Assembly (NCBI GenBank): GCA_051656905.1 | Contig: JBOFJQ010000037.1 | Coordinates: 1-62,435, forward strand | Source of the DNA: JAGNZR01 sp051656905 | Lineage (GTDB): Bacteria; Fusobacteriota; Fusobacteriia; Fusobacteriales; Fusobacteriaceae | DNA length: 62,435 nt | Direction of reading: 5' to 3' | In this document: positions 26,676 to 35,228 of the stretch, in pieces | How the letters are laid out: each line of letters starts with the position of its first letter | Numbering within the stretch: the first letter of the stretch is position 1 | Program-made: the position numbers and the translations under genes | Notes under the pieces: generated by a model | The model's input: the letters and a program-made list of their open reading frames with translations, nothing else | Told to the model about the DNA's origin: nothing | Databases searched by the model: none

Positions 26676-27983
26676 ATGACAAGAATTGCAGACGTAAAAG
26701 CTAGAGAAATTTTAGACTCAAGAGGAAACCCAACAGTAGAAGTAGATGTAATATTAGAGTGTGGAGCAAAAGGTAGAGCAGCAGTGCCATCTGGAGCATC
26801 AACAGGAGCTTATGAAGCAGTAGAATTAAGAGATGAAGATAAATCAAGATACTTAGGAAAAGGTGTTTTAAATGCAGTAGGACACGTTAACGGAGAGTTA
26901 AAAGAGTTAGTATTAGGAATGGATGCATTAGATCAAGTTGCTTTAGACAACGCTATGATCGCATGCGATGGAACTCCAAACAAAGAGAGATTAGGAGCAA
27001 ACGCTATACTTGGAATCTCTTTAGCAACAGCTAAAGCAGCAGCAGAAGCTATGGGAATGCCTTTATACAAATACTTAGGTGGAGTAAATGCAAAAGAGTT
27101 ACCTTTACCTATGATGAATATATTAAACGGAGGATCTCATGCAGATTCAGCTGTTGACGTTCAAGAATTCATGGTTCAACCAGTAGGAGCAAAATCATTT
27201 ACTGAAGCTATGAGAATGGGATGCGAAATATTCCACCACTTAGGAAAAATATTAAAAAAGAACGGAGATTCAACTAACGTAGGAAACGAAGGTGGATACG
27301 CTCCAGCTAAAATAAATGGAACTGAAGGAGCTTTAGATATTATAGTTGAAGCTTGTAAAGCAGCAGGATATAAGCCAGGTGTAGATGTTACATTTGCTTT
27401 AGATGCAGCAGCAACTGAGTTCTGTAAAGAAGTAGCACCAGGTAAGTTTGAGTATCACTTCAAAAGAGAAGGTGGAGTTGTAAGAACTTCTGCTGAAATG
27501 GTTGAATGGTATGCAGGACTTGTTGAGAAATATCCAATAAAATCTATCGAAGATGGATTAGGTGAAGATGACTGGGCAGGATGGGCAGCATTAACAGCTA
27601 AACTTGGAGAAAAAACTCAAATCGTTGGAGATGACTTATTTGTAACTAATACTTGCAAATTAGAGAGAGGAATCAAAGAGAAAGCAGCTAACGCTATCTT
27701 AATTAAATTAAACCAAATAGGTACATTAACAGAAACTTTAGATGCAATTGAAATGGCAAAAAGAGCTGGATTTACAGCTGTTGTTTCTCATAGATCTGGA
27801 GAAACTGAAGATGCTACAATAGCTGATATCGCTGTTGCAACAAATGCAGGACAAATTAAAACTGGTTCTACATCAAGAACAGATAGAATGGCTAAATACA
27901 ACCAATTATTAAGAATAGAAGAGGAATTAGGTTCAGTAGCTAAGTATGCTGGATTAGGAGTTTTCTATAACGTAAACAGATAA
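26676..27983 (+). CDS. eno: enolase
   Basis: A 435-residue enolase that dehydrates 2-phosphoglycerate to phosphoenolpyruvate, the substrate of Pyk next door. Recognised are AREILDSRGNPTVEV, PSGASTGAYEA, GNEGGYAP (acid/base Glu), KSIEDGLGEDDW, QIVGDDLFVTN and the SHRSGETED loop. AGGAGG precedes the ATG. A strong terminator follows. Confidence 0.98.
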   Translation: MTRIADVKAREILDSRGNPTVEVDVILECGAKGRAAVPSGASTGAYEAVELRDEDKSRYLGKGVLNAVGHVNGELKELVLGMDALDQVALDNAMIACDGTPNKERLGANAILGISLATAKAAAEAMGMPLYKYLGGVNAKELPLPMMNILNGGSHADSAVDVQEFMVQPVGAKSFTEAMRMGCEIFHHLGKILKKNGDSTNVGNEGGYAPAKINGTEGALDIIVEACKAAGYKPGVDVTFALDAAATEFCKEVAPGKFEYHFKREGGVVRTSAEMVEWYAGLVEKYPIKSIEDGLGEDDWAGWAALTAKLGEKTQIVGDDLFVTNTCKLERGIKEKAANAILIKLNQIGTLTETLDAIEMAKRAGFTAVVSHRSGETEDATIADIAVATNAGQIKTGSTSRTDRMAKYNQLLRIEEELGSVAKYAGLGVFYNVNR

Positions 27984-28004
27984 TAAAGTTTAAAAAAATT
28001 ATAA

Positions 28005-28038
28005 AAAGAGGTAGATTTATTAATCTACCTCTTTTTTT
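28005..28038 (+). terminator. intrinsic terminator after eno
   Basis: AAAGAGGTAGATT pairs with AATCTACCTCTTT (TATT loop), followed by a T-run. It ends the pyk-eno unit. Confidence 0.92.
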
Positions 28039-28195
28039 GATGTAGAAGTGATTGGAAATGAAGCTATTTTTACTTTTTAAATTCCATAAACAACCATAAA
28101 ATGTATGTTTGTATGTATATGCTTGTAAATACATATTTTAAATACAACTTATTTTCCTTTTTTTAATTAAGTGAAAAAAGTTTTTCAAAAAAAGC

Positions 28196-28224
28196 TTGTA
28201 ATTTTACTCATTCCTATATATAAT
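28196..28224 (+). promoter_or_regulatory. promoter for the DUF3798 transporter operon
   Basis: TTGTAA, 17-nt spacer, TATAAT at 28219-28224, 30 nt upstream of the first binding-protein gene. Confidence 0.72.
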
Positions 28225-28254
28225 TTGTTAATTAAAAAATAAAGGGGGAGTTAA

Positions 28255-29433
28255 ATGAAAAAATTATTTGTTAGTGTATTAATGTTTTTAATGTCTATTT
28301 TAACTTTTGCAGCAGGAGAGTATCATATTGGAGTTGTAACAGGAACAGTTTCACAATCTGAAGATTCACTTCGTGGTGCAGAAGAAGTTATTAAAAGATA
28401 TGGAGATGCAGGAAAAGGCGGAGAGATTGTTCATGTAACATATCCAGATAACTTTATGCAAGAGATGGAGACTACAATATCTCAGATGACTGCCCTTGCA
28501 AATGATCCTAAGATGAAAGCAATTGTAGTAGGGGAAGCTGTTCCAGGAACAGTGGAAGCTTTTAGAAAAATAAGAGAAAAAAGAAGTGATATACTTCTTA
28601 TTGCTAATGCTCCTCATGAAGATCCAGAGATGATTGCTGAGGTTTCAGATTTAGTAACAAATCCAGATAGTTTAGCAAGAGGATATTTAATAGTTAAAGC
28701 AGCACACGATATGGGTGCAAAAAAATTCATGCACATATCTTTCCCAAGACATATGAGTTATGAATTATTGTCAAAAAGAAGAGATATCATGAAGCAAGCA
28801 GCAGCAGATTTAGGAATGGAATTTATAGAAATGACAGTTCCTGACCCAGTTAGTGATGTAGGGGTAGCAGGAGCTCAACAATATATTTTAGAACAAGTAC
28901 CAACATGGTTAAAAAAATATGGTAAAGAAACAGCATTCTTTGCAACAAATGATGCTCAAACAGAACCTTTATTAAAAAGAATAGCAGAGCAAGGTGGATA
29001 CTTTGTTGAGGCAGATTTACCATCTCCTACAATGGGATACCCAGGAGCTTTAGGAATTAAGTTTTCTGATTCTGAAAAAGGAAATTGGCCAAAAATCTTA
29101 TCTAAAGTTGAATCAGAAGTTAAAAAAGCTGGTGGAGCTAATAGAATGGGTACATGGGCATATTCATATAACTTTACAGCAGCAATTGCCTTAGTAGAAC
29201 ATGCTAAAAATGTTATTGCAGAAAAATCAGAAGTTGATGATTTTGCAGCAGTAATGAAAGTATTTGAAGATAATACTCCAGGTGCTGGATGGAATGGAAG
29301 TAAATTAAAAGATTCTAAAGGAATAGAGAGAGATAACTTCTTCTTACTATATCAAGATACATATGTATTTGGAAAAGGGTATTTAAATATGACTAAAGAA
29401 ACAGTTCCTAAAAAATACTTTAATATCAAATAA
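28255..29433 (+). CDS. DUF3798-type ABC transporter substrate-binding protein, copy 1
   Basis: A 392-residue periplasmic protein with a cleavable signal peptide (about residues 1-19, ending TFA) and no lipobox. It resembles the DUF3798 family, which has the two-lobed fold of sugar/nucleoside-type binding proteins. Repeated features are YHIGVVTGTVSQS, EIVHVTYPDNFM, NAPHEDPEMIAEVSDLV and ADLPSPTMGYPGALG. It opens an operon with an RbsA/YufO-like ATPase and two permeases, and a paralogue closes it. GGGGGAG precedes the ATG. The ligand is unknown. Confidence 0.75.
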   Translation: MKKLFVSVLMFLMSILTFAAGEYHIGVVTGTVSQSEDSLRGAEEVIKRYGDAGKGGEIVHVTYPDNFMQEMETTISQMTALANDPKMKAIVVGEAVPGTVEAFRKIREKRSDILLIANAPHEDPEMIAEVSDLVTNPDSLARGYLIVKAAHDMGAKKFMHISFPRHMSYELLSKRRDIMKQAAADLGMEFIEMTVPDPVSDVGVAGAQQYILEQVPTWLKKYGKETAFFATNDAQTEPLLKRIAEQGGYFVEADLPSPTMGYPGALGIKFSDSEKGNWPKILSKVESEVKKAGGANRMGTWAYSYNFTAAIALVEHAKNVIAEKSEVDDFAAVMKVFEDNTPGAGWNGSKLKDSKGIERDNFFLLYQDTYVFGKGYLNMTKETVPKKYFNIK

Positions 29434-29446
29434 TAAAAATAATAAG

Positions 29447-29485
29447 AATTTAAAAAAAAGGGGGGGCATGCCCCCTCCTTAAATT
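29447..29485 (+). other. GC-rich hairpin between binding protein and ATPase genes
   Basis: GGGGG-CATG-CCCCC flanked by a second pairing AATTTAA/TTAAATT. It starts 13 nt after the binding-protein stop. No T-run follows. Such stems commonly protect the upstream message, giving more binding protein than transporter. The run of seven G is striking in this AT-rich DNA. Confidence 0.6.
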
Positions 29486-29585
29486 TAAATAAAAATAAAG
29501 AGAAAAAATAAAAAGGATTGTATATATAAATATTATCAAAGTTAATATGAGTATTAAAATATCTTTTAAAAAGGAGGAGCAACAG

Positions 29586-31175
29586 TTGAACGATATATTA
29601 TTAAAAATAGAAAATTTATCCAAATCTTTTGGAGAGAACCAAGTTTTAAAAGATATAAATCTAGATATTAAAGTAGGAGAGATAATTGGTCTGGTTGGAG
29701 AAAATGGAGCAGGAAAATCAACTTTGATGAAAGCTATCTTTGGAATGCCTGTTATTTCAGAAACAGGTGGATATGGTGGAAAGATAATTTTTAATGGAGT
29801 TGAAACAGATTTTAAATCCCCTTTTGATGCACTAGAAGTAGGAATTGGAATGGTTCATCAGGAATTTTCTTTAATACCTGGATTCAATGCAAGTGAGAAC
29901 ATACTACTGAATAAAGAAAAGACAAATTCTAGTATGTTAGAATTATTTTTCGGAGATAGAATCAAAAGAGTAAATTTTGATGCTATGGCTGAAATCTCAA
30001 AAATTGCAATAGATCACCTAGGTGTAGATATAGATCAAAAAATATTTGTTCATGATATGCCTGTTGCTCATAAGCAATTTACTGAAATAGCAAGAGAGAT
30101 AGCAAGAGAAAAGACAAAACTTCTAGTTCTAGATGAGCCTACAGCGGTTTTAACAGAGTCTGAAGCAGAAATCTTATTAGCAACTATGAGAAAACTTGCA
30201 AAGCAAGGAATATCTATACTTTTCATAACTCATAGATTAGATGAGATAATGAATGTATGTGATAGAGTTGTTGTTTTAAGAGATGGATTATTAATTAATG
30301 AAATAGAAACAGCTAAAACAAATGTTAATCAAATAACAGAGTGGATGATAGGAAGAAAGATGGATTCATCTGCTAGTGAAAGAGTAAAAAGCACTAGTGA
30401 TGATATTATTCTTGATATAAAAAATCTTTGGGTAGATATGCCAGGTGAGTTTGTAAGAGATGTAAATCTAAAAATAAAAAGAGGTGAAATTTTAGGTTTA
30501 GGTGGAATGGCAGGACAAGGTAAGTTAGGGATAGCTAATGGAATTATGGCGTTGTATCCATCAGGTGGAGAGGTTAAATATAACAATGAAAAGTTAGATA
30601 TAACAAAACCTGTTAACCTATTAGAAAAAGGACTATTCTTTGTTTCTGAGGATAGAAAAGGTGTAGGACTTTTACTTGAGGAGAGTATAGAAGAGAATAT
30701 TGCATATGCAGCAATGCAGATTCACAAAAAATTCTTTAAAAAGAATTTTTTAGGAATTAATCTTTTAAATAAAGCTGAAGTAAGAGAGAATTCAGAAAAA
30801 TATATAAAAAAATTAGAAATTAGATGTGTAGATGGAACTCAGTTAGTTGGAGAGTTAAGCGGTGGAAATCAACAAAAGGTTTGTATGGCAAAAGCTTTTA
30901 CATTTAATCCTGATATACTTTTCGTATCTGAACCAACAAGAGGAATTGATGTAGGGGCTAAGAAATTAGTTTTAGATACATTAAAAGAGTTTAATGAGCA
31001 ATTAGGAACAACAATTATTGTAACATCTTCAGAGATTGAAGAGTTAAGAGCAGTATGTGATAGAATTGCTATTGTAAACGAAGGAGAGATTGCAGGGATA
31101 TTAAATCCAGATGTAGATTTAATAGAGTTTGGAAAATTAATGGTAGGAGTATCTAAGGCGGTGTCAAATGAATAA
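29586..31175 (+). CDS. ABC transporter ATPase with two nucleotide-binding domains
   Basis: A 529-residue protein with two fused ABC domains, as in sugar/nucleoside importers (RbsA, YufO). First domain: Walker A GENGAGKST, then LLVLDEPTAVLT. The second domain (from ~residue 270) has the degenerate Walker A GGMAGQGKLG normal for this type, then ELSGGNQQKV and the Walker B segment. The start is TTG, chosen because AAGGAGGAG lies 6 nt upstream; an in-frame ATG 13 codons earlier has no site. It overlaps the next gene by 8 nt. Confidence 0.85.
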   Translation: MNDILLKIENLSKSFGENQVLKDINLDIKVGEIIGLVGENGAGKSTLMKAIFGMPVISETGGYGGKIIFNGVETDFKSPFDALEVGIGMVHQEFSLIPGFNASENILLNKEKTNSSMLELFFGDRIKRVNFDAMAEISKIAIDHLGVDIDQKIFVHDMPVAHKQFTEIAREIAREKTKLLVLDEPTAVLTESEAEILLATMRKLAKQGISILFITHRLDEIMNVCDRVVVLRDGLLINEIETAKTNVNQITEWMIGRKMDSSASERVKSTSDDIILDIKNLWVDMPGEFVRDVNLKIKRGEILGLGGMAGQGKLGIANGIMALYPSGGEVKYNNEKLDITKPVNLLEKGLFFVSEDRKGVGLLLEESIEENIAYAAMQIHKKFFKKNFLGINLLNKAEVRENSEKYIKKLEIRCVDGTQLVGELSGGNQQKVCMAKAFTFNPDILFVSEPTRGIDVGAKKLVLDTLKEFNEQLGTTIIVTSSEIEELRAVCDRIAIVNEGEIAGILNPDVDLIEFGKLMVGVSKAVSNE

Positions 31176-32193
31176 AGTAAATAAGTTTATAGAAAATGCA
31201 GGGTGGCCAAGAATAATTATAGGATTATTTTTAGTATCACTTTATATAATAGCTCCATTTGTTGGAGTAGATGTGAAAACATCTTTTAATGATACCGTTA
31301 TAAGATTTGGAATGAATGCTTTACTAGTACTTTCTCTAATGCCTATGATTCAGTCAGGAACAGGTCTTAACTTTGGAATGCCACTAGGAGTTGAAGCTGG
31401 ATTACTAGGAGCTGTAATAAGCTTAGAATTAGGTTATACAGGATTTGCAGGTTTTATAGCAGCGATTTTATTATCAATACCTTTTTCAGTAATTTTTGGA
31501 TGGAGTTATGGAAAAATCTTAAATAAAGTTAAGGGTGGAGAGATGATGATTGCAACATATATCGGATTTTCATCAGTAGCAATTATGTGTATTATGTGGT
31601 TAGTATTGCCATTTAAATCTCCAGATATGATTTGGGCTTATGGAGGAGAGGGACTTAGAACAACAATCTCTGTAGAAAAATATTGGTTTAAAGCCTTTAA
31701 CAAGGTTTTAGGATTAGAATCAGTAACTATACCAGTAGGAGAGATATTATTCTTTGCTTTAATAGCATTTTTAATTACTCTATTTTTTAAAACAAGAACA
31801 GGACTTGCAATGAAAGCAGTAGGTCTTAATAATAAATTTGCTCAAGCTACAGGAGTAGATATTGATAAACTTAGAGTAAAATCAGTAATAATATCAACTG
31901 TTATAGCAGGAGTTGGAATTATTGTTTATCAACAAAGTTTTGGATTTATTCAGCTATATTTAGCACCATTTAATATGGCATTCCCAGCTATTGCAGCTAT
32001 CTTAATAGGTGGAGCATCAGTAAAGAAAGTAACAGTTTTAAATGTTATTGTGGGAACATTTTTATTCCAAGGAATATTAACTATGACTCCAAGTGTTATA
32101 AATGGTTTAATAAAAACAGACATGTCAGAAACAATAAGAATAATTGTTTCTAACGGAATGATATTATACGCATTAACAAGAAGGGAGGCATAG
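31168..32193 (+). CDS. ABC transporter permease (BPD_transp_2 type), 1
   Basis: A 341-residue membrane protein with about 9-10 hydrophobic segments, of the branched-chain/sugar/nucleoside permease class. The cytoplasmic coupling segment TGLAMKAVGLNNKFAQATGVD is typical. It forms a heterodimer with the next gene product. Its ATG overlaps the ATPase gene end. Confidence 0.85.
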   Translation: MNKVNKFIENAGWPRIIIGLFLVSLYIIAPFVGVDVKTSFNDTVIRFGMNALLVLSLMPMIQSGTGLNFGMPLGVEAGLLGAVISLELGYTGFAGFIAAILLSIPFSVIFGWSYGKILNKVKGGEMMIATYIGFSSVAIMCIMWLVLPFKSPDMIWAYGGEGLRTTISVEKYWFKAFNKVLGLESVTIPVGEILFFALIAFLITLFFKTRTGLAMKAVGLNNKFAQATGVDIDKLRVKSVIISTVIAGVGIIVYQQSFGFIQLYLAPFNMAFPAIAAILIGGASVKKVTVLNVIVGTFLFQGILTMTPSVINGLIKTDMSETIRIIVSNGMILYALTRREA

Positions 32194-32195
32194 TT

Positions 32196-33308
32196 ATGAA
32201 TGATAAAATGAAAAAATTCGCAATAAATAATGTCGTTCCAATAATGATGATTATAATTATAGCTATTATTCTTCCTATTTCAAAAATAGCACCAAAAGAT
32301 CTACTTCAAGAGATGATTGGAAGACTATCTAGAAATCTATTTTTAGTATTATCACTACTTATTCCAATAATAGCTGGAATGGGGTTAAACTTTGGAATTA
32401 TATTAGGTGCAATGGGTGGACAAATAGCACTTATACTTATAACAGATTGGAATATATTAGGGATTCAAGGTATATTTTTAGCAATGATAATGTCAGTTCC
32501 ACTAGCTGCACTTTTAGGTGTTGTAGGAGGAGTTGTACTTAATAGAGCTAAAGGTAGAGAGATGATAACATCTATGATTTTAGGACTATTTATAAATGGA
32601 GTGTATCAACTATTTGTACTTTATGGAATGGGAAGATTTATCCCTATATCAAATAAGAGTATTCTACTTTCAAGAGGATATGGAATAAGAAATGCCATAG
32701 ATTTAAAAGGAATTAGAATGCAGCTTGATAACAACTGGAGTTTTAACATAGGTCAGTACAATATTCCATGTACAACAATACTTTTAATAGTTTTAATTTG
32801 CTTATTTATAGTTTGGTTTAGAAAGACAAAACTTGGTCAAGATATGAGAGCTATAGGACAAGACATGGAGGTTGCAAAATCTTCAGGAGTTAATGTTGAT
32901 AGAACAAGAATTATAGCTATAGTTCTTTCTACAGTTCTTGCAGGTATAGGGCAAATAATATACTTACAAAATGTAGGAACTTTAAATACATATAACTCTC
33001 ATGAGCAAATAGGTATGTTTTCAATAGCTGCTATTTTAATAGGTGGAGCTACAGTTTACAAAGCTACAATTCCTAATGCTTTAACAGGAGTTTTACTGTT
33101 CCATTTATTATTCTTAATATCACCAAAAGCAGGAAAAGAGTTAGTTGGCTCTGCTCAAATAGGTGAATTTTTTAGAGTATTTATATCTTATGGAATAATA
33201 GCAATTGCACTGGTTTTACATCAATGGAAGAGAGAGAAAGAGATTGATGCAGACAGAAAGAAAAATTTAGAAGAGCAATTGAGTAAAAAGCAAGGGGTGA
33301 GAATTTAA
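32196..33308 (+). CDS. ABC transporter permease (BPD_transp_2 type), 2
   Basis: A 370-residue membrane protein paired with the preceding permease. The coupling segment is KLGQDMRAIGQDMEVAKSSGV. It has about 9-10 hydrophobic segments and a charged ~30-residue tail. It starts 2 nt after the previous stop, preceded by AGGGAGG, and its stop overlaps the next start by one base. Confidence 0.85.
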   Translation: MNDKMKKFAINNVVPIMMIIIIAIILPISKIAPKDLLQEMIGRLSRNLFLVLSLLIPIIAGMGLNFGIILGAMGGQIALILITDWNILGIQGIFLAMIMSVPLAALLGVVGGVVLNRAKGREMITSMILGLFINGVYQLFVLYGMGRFIPISNKSILLSRGYGIRNAIDLKGIRMQLDNNWSFNIGQYNIPCTTILLIVLICLFIVWFRKTKLGQDMRAIGQDMEVAKSSGVNVDRTRIIAIVLSTVLAGIGQIIYLQNVGTLNTYNSHEQIGMFSIAAILIGGATVYKATIPNALTGVLLFHLLFLISPKAGKELVGSAQIGEFFRVFISYGIIAIALVLHQWKREKEIDADRKKNLEEQLSKKQGVRI

Positions 33309-33739
33309 TGAAAAGAGTAATTAGCATTCTTTGCGTATTTATATTTTTTATAGGATTATCAGTATTTCTTTACAAAACAGGAAAAGGTCATAATGTTTAT
33401 GTGACAAATTATGAGATTGAAGGGGTTACACCTATAAAAGAGATTCAAATTACCATGGATGGGAATAAAAAGATTATAAAAGTAAAGAATGGCAAAAAGA
33501 ATTTTGCAGTGGTAAAAGGAAGCAATCATAACTTCGTTCTTACTTATAAGGCTAGTGGAGAAAAGAAAGAACTTAAAGGTAAATTTGATACTATAATAGG
33601 AAAAGAAGCTGTTTTAGATTTATCTAAATTTGTAAATGGTGGTAAGGACTGGGTTTCTTATGAAAAGATAGAGATTGAAGAGGAAACTGTTGAACCAGAG
33701 GAACCTGCTGTATCAAGTGAAGTAAAAATAGAAATGTAA
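33308..33739 (+). CDS. small membrane-anchored protein of the DUF3798 transporter operon
   Basis: A 143-residue protein I do not recognise with certainty. One N-terminal hydrophobic segment (residues 4-22) is followed by a ~90-residue, probably beta-rich, outward-facing domain (VYVTNYEIEGV, IQITMDGNKKIIKV) and an acidic tail rich in Glu and Val. Its TAATG overlap with the permease shows it belongs to the transporter. It could be an accessory or docking subunit in the periplasm, since two binding proteins compete for one permease pair. Confidence 0.7.
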   Translation: MKRVISILCVFIFFIGLSVFLYKTGKGHNVYVTNYEIEGVTPIKEIQITMDGNKKIIKVKNGKKNFAVVKGSNHNFVLTYKASGEKKELKGKFDTIIGKEAVLDLSKFVNGGKDWVSYEKIEIEEETVEPEEPAVSSEVKIEM

Positions 33740-33853
33740 TAGAAATAAAAATTAGAATAAAAAGTAACAAGGAACTTACAAGATTCACTAGTATACTTAT
33801 TAGAAGATTTATAACTTAAATGTTAATAAAAAAATTTTAATAGAGGGGATATT

Positions 33854-35041
33854 ATGAAAAAGTTCTTTGTTATTTTTTTTATGTTTTTAATTTCCATTTT
33901 TACTTTTTCAGAGTCTGATTATCATATAGGAATTGTTACAGCAAGTTTTGCCCAGTCTTATGAAGGTATTCAATCAGCAGAAGAATTAATTAAAAAGTAT
34001 GGTAGTGCAAAAACTGGTGGGGAAATAGTTCACGTTACATTTCCTGATAATTTTATGAAAGATATGAAAAAAACAGTCTCTATAATAACAGAGCTTGGAC
34101 AAGATCCTAAGATGAAGGCAATTATAATTCTTGAAGCTGTTCCTGGAACATATTTAGCTTTTAAAAAGATTAAAGAGCAGAGGAAAGATATCATACTTAT
34201 AGCAGCAACACCTCATGAAGATCCAGAGATGATTGCAGATGTTTCAGACTTAGTAATATACCCAGATTCAATATCAAGAGGGTATTTACTAGTAAAAGTT
34301 GCTAATGAATTAGGTGCTAAAAAATTTGTTCATCTTTCTTTTTTAAGACATCTTTCCTCTGATTTGATGTTTAGAAGAATGGCTATAATGAAGCAAGCCT
34401 CTAGGGATTTAGGGATGGAATTTATAGATATTAGAGTTCCTGATCCTTTAGAGGAAATGGGAATAGCAGGAGCAGAAAAATACATAACAGATCAAGTTCC
34501 TTTATGGATAGAAAAATATGGTAAAGACACAGCATTTTACGCAACTAATGATGCAGAAACAACTCCTTTAATAAGAGGTATTTTAAAAAATGGAGGTTAT
34601 TTTATTGAAGCAGATTTACCATCTCCAACAATGGGATATCCAGAAGCTTTAGGATTACAAGTAACTAGAAGAGATAGAGAGGATTGGAAGAGTTTATTGG
34701 CTGAGATAGAGGAAGAAGTAATAAAAAATGGTGGAGCCAATAGAATGGGAACATGGGCCTATCCTTATAAATTTTCTTCAGCTTTTGCTTTAACAGAGCG
34801 TGTTAAAAGTGTTATAGATAAAAAAGAAAAAATAACTGATTTTAATGCATTGATGGCAGAATATAAAAAAAATACTCCTGGAGCATCATGGAATGGAAGC
34901 AAACTAAAAGATTCAAAGGGTAAAACTATGGAGAATTTCATTTTGGTTTATCAAGATACTTATATTTTTGGAAAGGGATACTTAAATACTACCAGTGAAG
35001 TTATACCAAAAAAATATTATCAATTTAAACAACCAAAATGA
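33854..35041 (+). CDS. DUF3798-type ABC transporter substrate-binding protein, copy 2
   Basis: A 395-residue exported protein, collinear with copy 1 without visible gaps through the first ~240 residues. Shared stretches include GGEIVHVT, PDNFM, DPKMKAI, PHEDPEMIA, VSDLV, KYGK and ADLPSPTMGYP. The signal peptide is about residues 1-19. GAGGGGATATT precedes the ATG. A 114-nt gap from the previous gene may let it be expressed separately. The ligand may differ from copy 1: residues such as GTVSQS versus ASFAQS vary at the expected pocket edge. Confidence 0.75.
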   Translation: MKKFFVIFFMFLISIFTFSESDYHIGIVTASFAQSYEGIQSAEELIKKYGSAKTGGEIVHVTFPDNFMKDMKKTVSIITELGQDPKMKAIIILEAVPGTYLAFKKIKEQRKDIILIAATPHEDPEMIADVSDLVIYPDSISRGYLLVKVANELGAKKFVHLSFLRHLSSDLMFRRMAIMKQASRDLGMEFIDIRVPDPLEEMGIAGAEKYITDQVPLWIEKYGKDTAFYATNDAETTPLIRGILKNGGYFIEADLPSPTMGYPEALGLQVTRRDREDWKSLLAEIEEEVIKNGGANRMGTWAYPYKFSSAFALTERVKSVIDKKEKITDFNALMAEYKKNTPGASWNGSKLKDSKGKTMENFILVYQDTYIFGKGYLNTTSEVIPKKYYQFKQPK

Positions 35042-35107
35042 AAAGATAAGAGAGGATAATTAAAGAATAAAATTAAGAGATGGGAAATATAAAATAAAAG
35101 CGAATAT

Positions 35108-35167
35108 AAAAAACAAGAGCTTAAAAATTATTATATTTAATTAATAATTTTTAAGCTCTTGTTTTTT
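35108..35167. terminator. bidirectional terminator
   Basis: A near-perfect ~25-bp stem starting AAAAAACAAGAGCTT and ending AAGCTCTTGTTTTTT, with a TATTTAAT loop. A-run and T-run flank it, so it can end both the transporter operon and the converging nhaC gene. Confidence 0.92.
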
Positions 35168-35228
35168 ATATATGAAATATTTTTAATTGATATAGAAATA
35201 AATTTAAAGTACTTTTTTATTAATTCAT

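Noticed and set aside
28100..28140. Short GTATGTTTGTATGTATATG run before the transporter promoter as a tandem repeat
   Set aside because: Only two or three imperfect units; too short to distinguish from chance in AT-rich DNA.
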